Shown: piece by piece, positions 40,065-48,642 of the stretch
Layout: each line of letters starts with the position of its first letter
How positions within the stretch are numbered: the first letter of the stretch is position 1
Assembly: GCF_001894765.1 (NCBI RefSeq)
Contig: NZ_BCWV01000008.1
Coordinates: 1-64,000, forward strand
Reading direction: 5' to 3'
Source: Rhodococcoides corynebacterioides NBRC 14404
GTDB lineage: Bacteria; Actinomycetota; Actinomycetes; Mycobacteriales; Mycobacteriaceae
DNA: 64,000 nt
Translations under genes and position numbers: made by a program
Notes under the pieces: generated by a model
The model's input: the letters and a program-made list of their open reading frames with translations, nothing else
Databases searched by the model: none
What the model was told of the DNA's origin: nothing

Positions 40065-40883
40065 ATGTCGCGGATGCTCACCAAGGACACCCAGCTCTGC
40101 ATGTCGCTCTCCGGTAGGCCGAGCAACATCGGTACCCGGTTCCACAACTACCTCTACGACGAGCTCGATCTCGACTTCGTCTACAAGGCGTTCACCACCG
40201 ACGACCTGCCGAGCGCCGTCGCGGGGATCCGCGCTCTCGGAATCCGCGGCTGCGGGGTGTCGATGCCGTTCAAGGAAGCGGTCATCGAGCACGTCGACGT
40301 CCTGCACCGGTCGGCGTCCGCCATCGACTCGGTCAACACCCTCGTCAACGAGGACGGGGTGCTGCACGCCCACAACACCGACTACTCGGCCGTGGCGGAC
40401 CTCGTCACCGCGGCGGGCGTCGACACCGCCGCCCCGGTGACCGTGACCGGGAGCGGCGGCATGGCGAAGGCCGTCGTCGCGGCGCTGCGCGACAGCGGGT
40501 TCACCGACGGTGTCGTCGCCGCGCGCAACGAGCGCACGGGCCCGGCACTGGCCGACGCCTACGGATACCGGTGGCAGTCCGCCCCGGACCCCGCGCCGGG
40601 GTCCTTCCTGGTGAACGTCACCCCGATCGGCATGGCGGGTGGCCCGGACGCGGACGCCTCGCCGTTCACCACCGAGGCCGTCGCCGCGGCGACGGCGGTG
40701 ATGGACGTCGTGGCCGTGCCGAGCGAGACTCCCCTGATCCGCGCCGCCCGCGCCGCCGGCATACCCGCGATCACCGGCGCCGAGGTCATCGCACTGCAGG
40801 CCGCGTCCCAGTTCACCCTGTACACCGGAATCACGCTGCGCCCCGAACAGATTCAACGCGCGTCGGAGTTCTCTCGCCGCTGA
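40065..40883 (+). CDS. Shikimate 5-dehydrogenase-like protein
   Basis: About 272 residues. N-terminal substrate domain with MSLSGRPSNIGTRFHNYLYDEL and the catalytic Lys in GVSMPFKEAVIEH, then SAIDSVNTLVNEDGVLHAHNTDY, and the NAD(P)-binding TVTGSGGMAKAVVAAL. The SxS substrate motif and the NADP loop differ from classical AroE, so it may act on quinate, shikimate or a related ring. No other aromatic-pathway genes are near. ATG 40065; an in-frame TTG lies at 40056, spaced better from GGGG. Confidence 0.85.
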   Translation: MSRMLTKDTQLCMSLSGRPSNIGTRFHNYLYDELDLDFVYKAFTTDDLPSAVAGIRALGIRGCGVSMPFKEAVIEHVDVLHRSASAIDSVNTLVNEDGVLHAHNTDYSAVADLVTAAGVDTAAPVTVTGSGGMAKAVVAALRDSGFTDGVVAARNERTGPALADAYGYRWQSAPDPAPGSFLVNVTPIGMAGGPDADASPFTTEAVAAATAVMDVVAVPSETPLIRAARAAGIPAITGAEVIALQAASQFTLYTGITLRPEQIQRASEFSRR

Positions 40884-40911
40884 CGTCGGCGGCGTTCTCG
40901 CGCGAGAGGAG

Positions 40912-41703
40912 TCACCAGCCCTGCCACGACGGCTTGTGCTCCGCCGCGTAGCGGTAGTAGTCCGCCAGGCGGAGCCGAGCCGCGGCCGGCTCGTCCACCA
41001 CGACGGTCACGCGCGGATGCATCTGGACCACCGACGCCGGGCAGAACGCCGAGACCGGTCCCTCCACCGCCGCGGCCACCGCATCGGCCTTGCCGTCACC
41101 GAGCGCCATCAGCACCAGATGACGGGCGGCGCCGATGGTTCCCAACCCCTGGGTCATCACGTGGTGCGGGACGTCCTCGGCGGAGTCGAAGAACCGAGCG
41201 TTGTCCCGACGGGTCTGCTCCGTCAGGGTCTTCACGCGCGTCCGGGACACCAGCGACGACCCCGGCTCGTTGAAGCCGATGTGACCGTCGGTCCCGATAC
41301 CGAGCAGCTGCACGTCGATGCCGCCGGCCTCGGCTATCGCTCGGTCGTATCGCGCCGACTCGGCGGGGATGTCGTCGGCCTCGCCGTCGGGCCCGTCGAT
41401 CGCGTCGGGATCGATGTCGACGAGCGCCGCGAACTCGTCGCGGATCACCGATCGGTAGGACTGTGGGTGCGCCGCGGGCAGTCCGACGTACTCGTCGAGC
41501 AGGAACGCCCGCGCCCGCGCGAAGGTCAGCCCCTCCTCGCGGTGGCGCCGACCGAGCTCGCGATACACCCCGAGCGGGGTCGACCCCGTCGCGAGGCCGA
41601 GCACCGACCCGTCGGCGTCCGCGCCGGCGCGCACGACCTTCTCCACGATGTCGGCCGCCAGCGCGTGCACCGCCGCCGCATCGTCGCGGATGACGATCTC
41701 CAC
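40912..41703 (-). CDS. nagB: Glucosamine-6-phosphate deaminase
   Basis: 263 residues. It converts GlcN6P to fructose-6-phosphate and ammonia. Signatures: [32 protein letters not shown] with the catalytic Asp, and [15 protein letters not shown] with the active-site His. Its GTG directly abuts the nagA stop. It is the last gene of the EIIC-nagA-nagB operon. Confidence 0.96.
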   Translation of the reverse strand: MEIVIRDDAAAVHALAADIVEKVVRAGADADGSVLGLATGSTPLGVYRELGRRHREEGLTFARARAFLLDEYVGLPAAHPQSYRSVIRDEFAALVDIDPDAIDGPDGEADDIPAESARYDRAIAEAGGIDVQLLGIGTDGHIGFNEPGSSLVSRTRVKTLTEQTRRDNARFFDSAEDVPHHVMTQGLGTIGAARHLVLMALGDGKADAVAAAVEGPVSAFCPASVVQMHPRVTVVVDEPAAARLRLADYYRYAAEHKPSWQGW

Positions 41704-42873
41704 TCAGTCCACGTCCTCTCCTGCTCGCACCACCCGGACGGGCACGAGACGGTCATCGGTGATCACCAGGTCGGCGCGCAGTCCGGCCTCCAGCCGGCCG
41801 AGCGTGCTCTCCAGGCCGAGGAACCTCGCCGGCGTCGCCGACCCCATGCGCACCGCGGACACGAGGTCCACACCGGACTCGTCGACGGCCCGACGGACGA
41901 TGTCCAGGACCGTCGACGTGCCTCCCGCGATGGCACCGCCGGTCGTCAGTCGTGCCACTCCGTCGGTGACGGTGACGTCGAGCGCACCCAACCGGTACGG
42001 CCCGTCCGCGACGCCGGCCGCGGCCATCGCGTCGGAGACGAACGCGACACGGTCCGGCCCCACCAGATCGACGACCGTGCGCACCGTCTCGGGGTCGAGA
42101 TGAACTCCGTCCCCGATCAGTTCGAGCATCATCTCCCCGCGCGCGGCCGCGGCGAGGCAGGCCGCCACCGGCCCGGGCGCTCGGTGGTGGAACGGCGGCA
42201 TGCCGTTGAAGAGGTGTGTCGCGGACACCGGTCCGGCGAGTCGCCGCACGATGTCGGTGACGGCCCGCGCGTCGGTGTCGGTGTGACCCACGGACCCTCG
42301 GACGTCGCGGTCGGCCAGGACGTCGATCAGGCGATCGACTCCCTCGACCTCCGGCGCGAAGGTCATCGACCGGACCGCGCCGTCGCCGGCGTCGAGCACC
42401 CGGTCCAGCATCTCGACGTCGACGGGAACGATCGACTCGGGATCCTGTGCGCCGCAGCGGCTCACGGCGAGGAAGGGTCCCTCGAGATGCACCCCGGCGA
42501 TCTCGCCGGAGCGCCACAGATCCGCGAGCGCGGCCGTCTGCCGCACGAGCACGTCCGCCGGTGCGGAGACGAGCGAGGCGAGCATCGTCGTCGTTCCCCG
42601 TCGACGGTGGAAGCGCACCGCGGTCGGGGCGGTCTCCGTCGTCGCGTCGGGAAAGCCGACGCCACCACCGCCGTGGCAATGCACGTCGACCATGCCGGGC
42701 AGGACGGTGCGGGGGCCTGCCGGCCCGGCCTCGTCGTCGACGGCCGGTCCGACATCGGGGCACTCCGCCGCCGGACCCACCCAGTCGATCCGATCGCCGC
42801 GAACGACCACGGCGCCGTCGTCGATCACCGCCTCGGCGGTGACGACCCGACCGCGAAAGGTCCTCGAGGTCAC
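41704..42873 (-). CDS. nagA: N-acetylglucosamine-6-phosphate deacetylase
   Basis: 389 residues. Amidohydrolase fold: metal site HCHGGGGVGF, then HLEGPFLA with the metal-binding Glu, GHTDTDA, THLFNGMPPFHHR, and the catalytic Asp in FVSDAMAAAG. It removes acetate from GlcNAc6P delivered by the PTS. Start GTG 42873 overlaps the EIIC stop (GTGA); the longer open frame to 43146 is a shadow of that gene. Confidence 0.95.
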   Translation of the reverse strand: MTSRTFRGRVVTAEAVIDDGAVVVRGDRIDWVGPAAECPDVGPAVDDEAGPAGPRTVLPGMVDVHCHGGGGVGFPDATTETAPTAVRFHRRRGTTTMLASLVSAPADVLVRQTAALADLWRSGEIAGVHLEGPFLAVSRCGAQDPESIVPVDVEMLDRVLDAGDGAVRSMTFAPEVEGVDRLIDVLADRDVRGSVGHTDTDARAVTDIVRRLAGPVSATHLFNGMPPFHHRAPGPVAACLAAAARGEMMLELIGDGVHLDPETVRTVVDLVGPDRVAFVSDAMAAAGVADGPYRLGALDVTVTDGVARLTTGGAIAGGTSTVLDIVRRAVDESGVDLVSAVRMGSATPARFLGLESTLGRLEAGLRADLVITDDRLVPVRVVRAGEDVD

Positions 42874-44144
42874 GCTTTTCCGGACGCGTCGTCCAGCACG
42901 GCGTCGTCCTCGCGACCGGGAGTGCGCAGGTTCCACTTCTTGATCACGAAGCTGAACAGGACGTAGTAGATCACCGCGTAGACCAGCCCGATGGGGATGA
43001 GCATCCAGGCCTTGGTGGCGATACCGAAGTTCAGCAGGTAGTCGATACCGCCGGCGGAGAAGAAGAACCCGTCGTGGATGCCGAGAGCGTTGGTCAGGGC
43101 CATGGACGTGCCGGTGAGCACCGCGTGGACGACGTAGAGGGGCCACGCGACGAACATGAAGGAGTACTCGAGCGGCTCGGTGATACCGGTGACGAAGGCC
43201 GTGAGACCGGTGGAGAGCATGATGCCGCCCACCACCTTCTTCTGCGACGGCTTGGCGTTCCGGTAGATCGCGAACGCGGCCGCGGGAAGCGCGAACATCA
43301 TGATGGGGAAGAACCCGGTCATGAAGACTCCGGCCGAGGGGTCACCGGCGAAGAATCGGTTGAGGTCGCCGCGCACGATCTGCCCACTGGCGTCCGTGTA
43401 GTCACCGACGAGGAACCAGACCACCGAGTTCAGGATGTGGTGCAGACCCGTGGGAATCAGCATGCGGTTCGCGAAGCCGTAGATGCCGCTGCCGACCACG
43501 GAGTGGTCCGCGACGGTGGTGCCGACCCAGTTCAGGGCGCTGTAGAAGAGCGGGTAGAGGAACGACATCAGCACCGCGACGACCAGACCCGTGACGGCGG
43601 TGAGAATCGGAACCAACCGTCGACCGCTGAAGAACCCCAGGTAGTCCGGCAGCTTCTGGCGGTAGAAGCGCTGCCAGAGCACGGCGGAGAGCAGGCCGAT
43701 GACGATGCCCGCCAACACCCCGTAGTCGATGGTGGCGGGGTCACCGTTGGCGTCCACCTCGCCGGCGAGCACCACGGGGGACATGGCCTCGAAGACGCCG
43801 TTCATCACCATGTACCCGACGACGGCGGCGAGGGCGGTGGAGCCGTCGGCCTTGCGCGCCCACCCGATGGCGATACCGACGGCGAAGATGAGGGGCAGCC
43901 AGGTGAAGACGGACTGACCGGCCGCGGAGATGACGGACGCCGCCGTCTCCAGCGGTGCGAACCGGCCGAGCAGGTCGGGCTGACCGAGGCGGAGCAGAAT
44001 GCCGGCTGCGGGCAACACGGCGATGGGCAACATGAGCGACCGGCCGAAGCGCTGCAGTCCGGCCAACGACCGGGACTCCTTCTTGACCGTCGAATCCGCG
44101 TCCGGCGCGGGCGTTCCTGTGGAACCGTCGATGGGGGCAGCCAT
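42870..44144 (-). CDS. PTS N-acetylglucosamine permease, EIIC only
   Basis: 424 residues with about ten membrane segments. Glucose/GlcNAc-family EIIC signatures: QRFGRSLMLPIAVLPAAGILLRLGQPD and the GITEPLEYSFMFVAWPLYVVH loop. It ends without a IIB or IIA domain; those are separate genes on the other strand (44292 and 44519). The GlcNAc specificity is inferred from nagA and nagB. This three-gene split matches the actinobacterial NagE/NagF/Crr arrangement. Confidence 0.92.
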   Translation of the reverse strand: MAAPIDGSTGTPAPDADSTVKKESRSLAGLQRFGRSLMLPIAVLPAAGILLRLGQPDLLGRFAPLETAASVISAAGQSVFTWLPLIFAVGIAIGWARKADGSTALAAVVGYMVMNGVFEAMSPVVLAGEVDANGDPATIDYGVLAGIVIGLLSAVLWQRFYRQKLPDYLGFFSGRRLVPILTAVTGLVVAVLMSFLYPLFYSALNWVGTTVADHSVVGSGIYGFANRMLIPTGLHHILNSVVWFLVGDYTDASGQIVRGDLNRFFAGDPSAGVFMTGFFPIMMFALPAAAFAIYRNAKPSQKKVVGGIMLSTGLTAFVTGITEPLEYSFMFVAWPLYVVHAVLTGTSMALTNALGIHDGFFFSAGGIDYLLNFGIATKAWMLIPIGLVYAVIYYVLFSFVIKKWNLRTPGREDDAVLDDASGKA

Positions 44145-44196
44145 GGGGACCTTCTTCTCGAAGAGTGTTGTGGACCGGCGTCTCCCACGGGTACTG

Positions 44197-44212
44197 TCCG
44201 GTCATAACCAGT
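44197..44212. promoter_or_regulatory. DasR-type operator (dre-like) between the PTS genes
   Basis: TCCGGTCATAACCAGT matches the dre consensus (ACTGGTCTAGACCAGT) at 11 of 16 positions, including the GGTC and ACCAGT arms. It is centred between the divergent EIIC and EIIB genes. A TTGACA -35-like hexamer (minus, 44239-44244) lies nearby facing EIIC but lacks a matching -10. The GntR/HutC regulator at 44997-45746 is the likely binder. Confidence 0.55.
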
Positions 44213-44291
44213 TGTAGTTTGGCCAGGTCGGGCAGTGATGTCAACCGCCTTCTGTGACCGCGACTACACCGACAGCGAGAGGACCCTACCC

Positions 44292-44522
44292 ATGGGCAAG
44301 GCGGAGCAGATCGTGGCCGGCCTCGGCGGCGCGGACAACATCGTCGAGATCGAAGCGTGCATCACCCGACTGCGCACCGAGGTGCGCGACGGGTCCCTCG
44401 TGAACGAGGCGGCGCTGAAATCCGCGGGGGCACACGGCGTCTTCGCCAAGGGCTCGGCGGTCCAGGTCATCGTCGGACCGGAGGCCGACACGCTCGCCGA
44501 GGACATCGAGGACATTCTGTGA
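44292..44522 (+). CDS. PTS GlcNAc EIIB
   Basis: 76 residues. The phosphorylated residue is Cys23 in VEIEACITRLRTEV, as in the glucose-family EIIB. It passes phosphate from EIIA to the sugar carried by the EIIC encoded at 42870. ATG 44292 has GAGAGGA eight bases upstream; the stop overlaps the EIIA start (GTGA). Confidence 0.93.
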   Translation: MGKAEQIVAGLGGADNIVEIEACITRLRTEVRDGSLVNEAALKSAGAHGVFAKGSAVQVIVGPEADTLAEDIEDIL

Positions 44523-44971
44523 CCACGGTCGCGGCGCCGCTGGCCGGCGCGGTCGTCGCTCTCGCCGACGTGCCGGACCCGGTCTTCTCCGCGCAGATGG
44601 TGGGTGCCGGCGTCGCGATCAGGCCGTCGACGCGGACGGGCCGGGTCGACGTCGTGTCGCCGGTCGCCGGCCGGCTGCTCAAGCTGCATCACCACGCCTT
44701 CGTCGTCCTCACCGACGACACGAAGGGCGTCCTGGTGCACGTCGGCATCGACACGGTGCAGATGAAGGGCGACGGCTTCGAACTCGTCGCCACCGAGGGC
44801 GCCACGGTGGCTGCCCGTGACGTGGTGGTGCGCTACTCCCCCGAGGCCGTCGTCGCCGCCGGATACGACGACGTGTGTCCGGTGGTGCTGATGGACTCGG
44901 CAGCCGATTCGGTGGACGCATCGTCCGTCGGTCGGGACGTCGTCCCCGGCGACACCGTGTTCGAGATCTGA
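44519..44971 (+). CDS. PTS glucose-family EIIA (Crr-like)
   Basis: 150 residues. Active-site His74 in VLVHVGIDTVQMKG is phosphorylated by HPr; His57-59 may supply the second conserved His. VVSPVAGRLLKL and TEGATVAARDVVV are family motifs. GTG start 44519. EI and HPr are not in the window, so they must be elsewhere. It may also serve other glucose-family permeases. Confidence 0.93.
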   Translation: MTTVAAPLAGAVVALADVPDPVFSAQMVGAGVAIRPSTRTGRVDVVSPVAGRLLKLHHHAFVVLTDDTKGVLVHVGIDTVQMKGDGFELVATEGATVAARDVVVRYSPEAVVAAGYDDVCPVVLMDSAADSVDASSVGRDVVPGDTVFEI

Positions 44972-44996
44972 CCCCGCGCGACCCGATTCCAGGAGG

Positions 44997-45746
44997 TCAG
45001 GGTCGCCGACCCGGACGCCGCTGGCCCTGCACTTCCATCGAGAGCTGGTACCGATCGCAGCGGTACCAGCTCTCGCAGTGCTCGATCGGTTGATCGCCGT
45101 GGAAGGACACGCGGTCGAAGTACAGCACCGGAGCACCGCGCTTGGTGCCCAGCAGCGTCGCGATCTCGGTGTCCGCCGCGGTGGCGCTGACGGTCTGCTC
45201 GGCCCGGTCGATGGTCCGGTCGTAGTGCACCGAGACCGCGTCGTAGATCGACGCGCTGAGATCGTGCTCGATCAACCCGGGCAGGACCGACGCGTCGTAC
45301 CAGCCGTCGTCGACGCTGACCGGCTCGCCGTCGGCGAGGCGAAGTCGCTTGATGTGGTACGCCTTTCGGCCGTCGTCGATCCCCAGCGCGGCGACCGTCG
45401 CCGCGGACGGTTCCTCGAGTCGCGCGAACAGCACCACCGTGGTGGGCCGCAGGCCCTGCGCTCGCATCTCCTCCGAGAACGACGCGAGATGCAGGCGAGA
45501 CTGCACCGGTCGGCTGGCGACGAACGTCCCCTTGCCGCGCACCCGCACCAGATGGCCTTCGTTGACCAGCTGGCCGATCGCCTCGCGGACGGTGATGCGG
45601 CTGACGCCGTAGTCCTCCATCAGCCGCCGCTCGCTGGGCATGAGATCGCCGGGCTGCAGCTCCTTGGTGCATCGATGCAGCAGAATGGCGCGCAGCTGTT
45701 CGTGTTTGGGAACGGCACTGTCCCGAAGATGGACGGGCATCACCAC
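44997..45746 (-). CDS. GntR/HutC-family regulator (DasR/NagR-like)
   Basis: 249 residues. Winged helix at 15-80 (LMPSERRLMEDYGVSRITVREAIGQLVNEGHLVRVRGKGTFV), then a HutC/UTRA ligand-binding domain ending SFHGDQPIEHCESWYRCDRYQLSM, typical of the GlcN6P-binding NagR/DasR group. It is placed next to the nag/PTS genes and a dre-like site, so repression of that set, relieved by GlcN6P, is likely. Start GTG 45746 has GGAG six bases upstream; ATG 45740 is an alternative. Confidence 0.9.
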   Translation of the reverse strand: MVMPVHLRDSAVPKHEQLRAILLHRCTKELQPGDLMPSERRLMEDYGVSRITVREAIGQLVNEGHLVRVRGKGTFVASRPVQSRLHLASFSEEMRAQGLRPTTVVLFARLEEPSAATVAALGIDDGRKAYHIKRLRLADGEPVSVDDGWYDASVLPGLIEHDLSASIYDAVSVHYDRTIDRAEQTVSATAADTEIATLLGTKRGAPVLYFDRVSFHGDQPIEHCESWYRCDRYQLSMEVQGQRRPGRRP

Positions 45747-45876
45747 GAGCGTCTCCGGGGGTCTCGGCCGAGCAGGGCGGGGCGGGGATGCCCGCCCCGC
45801 CGCAGCGGTACGGACTGGTCCCGACCGATCCTAGTCCGGACGTCGTTCCTGCGCGCGCTCTTTCGGCCCGTCCCGC

Positions 45877-45965
45877 CGCATGACCCGGGCGAGCCGGAGG
45901 CCGGCCGCATGACCCCGGGCAGGCCGGAGGCCGGTCGTCGGTTCCCGGGTAGGCCGGAGGCCGGT
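45877..45965. repeat. Imperfect tandem repeat, three ~30-bp units
   Basis: Units of 29, 30 and 30 bp (45877-45905, 45906-45935, 45936-45965), sharing a GGCCGGAGGCCGG core, lie between the GntR gene and the thioesterase. The region 45747-45876 upstream of it shows no clear promoter. The unit differs from that at 4705 but has the same length and setting. Confidence 0.85.
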
Positions 45966-45998
45966 CGCAAATTTCCGGCTGTGGCATTCTCCTGTGCC

Positions 45999-46433
45999 AT
46001 GACCACTGCTCCCGAGGCCACCGACTACCCCGTGCTGTGGCCGGTTCCGACGCGGTGGGCGGACAACGATCACTACGGGCACGTCAACAACGTCGCGTAC
46101 TACTCGTTCTTCGACACCGCGGTCAACGGGTGGCTCATGTCGGCCACGGGCACCGACATTCGCGAACTGGACGCCGTCGGGGTCGTCGCCGAGACGTCGT
46201 GCCGCTTCCTCGCCCAGCTCAGCTTCCCCGACGAGCTGCGGGTCGGCATCGCGGTCGAGAAGCTGGGAACGTCGTCGATCGTGTACTCCCTGGCCGTGTT
46301 CCGGGTGCACCAGGACGAGCTGGTGGCAGCGGCGACGGGCCGATTCGTGCACGTGTACGTCGATTCCGCGACCCGCCGGCCCGTCCCGATTCCCCCGAGC
46401 ATCCGCGCCGTCGTCGAGCCGCTCACGGCATGA
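45999..46433 (+). CDS. Acyl-CoA thioesterase, 4HBT hotdog family
   Basis: 144 residues. The N-terminal RWADNDHYGHVNNVAYYSFFD is the 4-hydroxybenzoyl-CoA thioesterase signature, with Asp22 as the likely catalytic residue. It hydrolyses an acyl- or aroyl-CoA, substrate unknown. Start ATG 45999; the stop overlaps the BenE-like gene (ATGA), so the two are translationally coupled and the substrate may be an aromatic acid. Confidence 0.88.
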   Translation: MTTAPEATDYPVLWPVPTRWADNDHYGHVNNVAYYSFFDTAVNGWLMSATGTDIRELDAVGVVAETSCRFLAQLSFPDELRVGIAVEKLGTSSIVYSLAVFRVHQDELVAAATGRFVHVYVDSATRRPVPIPPSIRAVVEPLTA

Positions 46434-47611
46434 CGGAACCCGCGGCGCGCCCGGTGAGCCTCGCGGTGCCGATCGGCGCCGGGGTGGTCACCGCGCTGGT
46501 GGGGTTCACGTCGTCGTTCGCCGTGGTCCTGACGGGGCTGCGCGCGGCGGGCGCAACGGACGCCCAGGCCGCCTCCGGGCTGTTCGCTCTCAGCCTCATC
46601 ATGGGCGTCGGCATCGTGGGTCTCGCTCTGCGCTATCGCATTCCACTGACCCTGGCGTGGTCGACGCCCGGCGCCGCGCTGCTCGCCGGCACCGGAGCGA
46701 TCGTCGGCGGGTGGCCGGCCGCGGTGGGCGCGTTCGTCGTGGTGGGTCTCGCCATCGTGCTGACGGGCGCGTGGCCGCGGCTGGGTGCGCTGATCGCGTC
46801 GATCCCGGTCTCGCTCGCCCAGGCCATGCTGGCCGGCGTCATCCTGCCGCTGTGCCTCGAACCCGTCCGTGCGCTGGCGGCGTCGCCGGTGGCGGTCGCG
46901 CCCGTGGTGCTGACCTGGCTGGTCCTGCAGCGCTTCTCGCCGCGGTGGGCCGTCCCCGCGGCCTTCGGCGTCGCGGCGGCGGTCATCGGAGTGTCCCTCC
47001 TGCGCTCCGGTACCGCGGTCCCGGCCGACGCGCTGGTTCCGACGCTGTCGCCCGTCGCCCCGGTCTGGACCTGGCAGGCCGCCGTCGGGGTCGCCCTGCC
47101 GCTCTACATCGTGACCATGGCGTCCCAGAACATTCCGGGTACCGCCGTCATGGCGTCCTTCGGCTACACCGTTCCGTGGCGGGCCTCGATGACGGTCACG
47201 GGAGCCGCGACCGCCGCGGCGGCCCCGGTCGGCGCCTTCGCCGTCAACCTCGCCGCCATCAGCGCCGCCCTCGCCGCCTCCCCCGACGCCGAACCGAACC
47301 GGGACCGTCGGTGGATCGCCGCCGTCGCCGCGGGCGTCGCCTACCTGCTGCTCGCGGTGTCGTCCGCGGCCCTGGCCACCCTGGTCACCCTGGCCCCCGC
47401 CGGAATCGTCGAGACCGTCGCGGGACTGGCCCTGCTCGGCACCCTCGCCTCGGCTCTCGCGGCGAGCACCCAGCATCCCGCCGACCGGGTGCCCGCCGCC
47501 ATCACGTTCGTCGTGGCGGCGTCGGGCGTCGCGGTCGCCGGCATCGGCTCGGCCTTCTGGGCCCTCGTCGCCGGTCTGGTGGTGCGCGCCGTGACCGCCG
47601 ACAGGACCTAG
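46430..47611 (+). CDS. BenE-family benzoate/H+ symporter
   Basis: 393 residues with about twelve membrane segments. BenE features: FTSSFAVVLTGLRAAGATDAQAASGL near the start, LAWSTPGAALLAG, PLYIVTMASQNIPGTAVM and PVGAFAVNLAAISAAL. Known members take up benzoate; the substrate here could be another aromatic or organic acid. No ring-cleavage genes are nearby. Its TAG overlaps the stop of the convergent APH gene (CTAG). Confidence 0.9.
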   Translation: MTEPAARPVSLAVPIGAGVVTALVGFTSSFAVVLTGLRAAGATDAQAASGLFALSLIMGVGIVGLALRYRIPLTLAWSTPGAALLAGTGAIVGGWPAAVGAFVVVGLAIVLTGAWPRLGALIASIPVSLAQAMLAGVILPLCLEPVRALAASPVAVAPVVLTWLVLQRFSPRWAVPAAFGVAAAVIGVSLLRSGTAVPADALVPTLSPVAPVWTWQAAVGVALPLYIVTMASQNIPGTAVMASFGYTVPWRASMTVTGAATAAAAPVGAFAVNLAAISAALAASPDAEPNRDRRWIAAVAAGVAYLLLAVSSAALATLVTLAPAGIVETVAGLALLGTLASALAASTQHPADRVPAAITFVVAASGVAVAGIGSAFWALVAGLVVRAVTADRT

Positions 47612-48642
47612 AGAATCCCCGCGTCCTCCGCGGTGGCGACGGCGCGCGCGACGATTCCGTCGATCAGCGACGTCGTCGGCCCCCCGTCCCGTGCACGGTT
47701 GCGCTCGTCCGTCATCGCGCGGCGCAGGACACCCTCGGCGATGATGGAGAGCTTCCACAGCGCCAGGGCGTGCCAGTACGGCACGGTGGCGGTGTCGCGG
47801 CCCGTCGAGCGGGCGTAGGTCTCCACGAGGTCGTCCCGACGCGGGAAGCCCGGCAGCGTCGAGGCCTGGAAGAAGCCCGGGGTGTCGTCCGACGCCTCCG
47901 ACCAATAGGCCAGCAGCGCACCGACGTCCGCGAGTGGATCGCCCAGGGTGCACAGCTCCCAGTCGACGACGGCGACGATGGTGCCGTCGCCCCCGGTGAT
48001 GACGTTGCTCAGATGGAAGTCGCCGTGAACCAGCGACAGTTCCGTCTGCTCCGGCGCGTGGTCCGTCAGCGCCGCGGCCAGCCGTTCGAGCACGGGGACC
48101 TCACGCGTCTTGGACTGCTCCCACTGGGCGGACCACCGCTTGATCTGCCGCGCCGCGTACGGCTTGTGGCTGGCCAGGTCGGTCAGACCCGTCGCGTCCA
48201 GGTCGACGTCGTGGATGCGGCCGAGGGTGGTCGGCATCTCCACCCCGACGGTGCGACGACGGTCCTCGGAGAGTCCGGCCGCCACCGACGGATCGTCCAG
48301 AACGACGCCGTCGACGTGGCTCATGAGGACCAGCGGCGCGTCGGTCACCGCGGGATCGTCGGTCAGGGCGATCGTGCGCGGCACCGGAACCGCGGTGTCC
48401 TGCAACGCCGAGAGAATGCGGAACTCGCGGGCGACGTCGTGCGCGGACGCGAGCAACGTCCCCAGCGGGGGCCGGCGCAGCACCCACCGATGGCCGGCGT
48501 CGTCCGACACCAGGTATGTCAGGTTGGACTTGCCGTTGCCGATGCGCTCGTAGGCGAGAGCGCCCTGCGCACCGACGTCCAGCCCCGCGATCCACGACGC
48601 GATGCCGTCGGGATTCAGTCCGGCGGGAGTCGCGTCGGTCAC
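47608..48642 (-). CDS. APH-family kinase-like protein (LvaA/ACAD11-type)
   Basis: 344 residues of the aminoglycoside phosphotransferase fold: [11 protein letters not shown] and [19 protein letters not shown] (nucleotide site), Brenner motif [12 protein letters not shown] with the catalytic Asp, and [17 protein letters not shown] binding metal. These proteins act on metabolites, not drugs. The downstream of this class in human ACAD10/11 is the fused kinase domain that phosphorylates 4-hydroxyacyl-CoA. Its GTG overlaps the acyl-CoA dehydrogenase stop by four bases, so the two work together. Confidence 0.9.
   Translation of the reverse strand: MTDATPAGLNPDGIASWIAGLDVGAQGALAYERIGNGKSNLTYLVSDDAGHRWVLRRPPLGTLLASAHDVAREFRILSALQDTAVPVPRTIALTDDPAVTDAPLVLMSHVDGVVLDDPSVAAGLSEDRRRTVGVEMPTTLGRIHDVDLDATGLTDLASHKPYAARQIKRWSAQWEQSKTREVPVLERLAAALTDHAPEQTELSLVHGDFHLSNVITGGDGTIVAVVDWELCTLGDPLADVGALLAYWSEASDDTPGFFQASTLPGFPRRDDLVETYARSTGRDTATVPYWHALALWKLSIIAEGVLRRAMTDERNRARDGGPTTSLIDGIVARAVATAEDAGIL

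Noticed and set aside
42870-44144. Broken PTS permease lacking IIB
   Set aside because: The IIB and IIA domains are intact as separate genes at 44292 and 44519, so this is a split system rather than a truncation.
47608-48642. Aminoglycoside resistance kinase
   Set aside because: The fold matches, but the operon and the ACAD partner place it among metabolic APH-family kinases.
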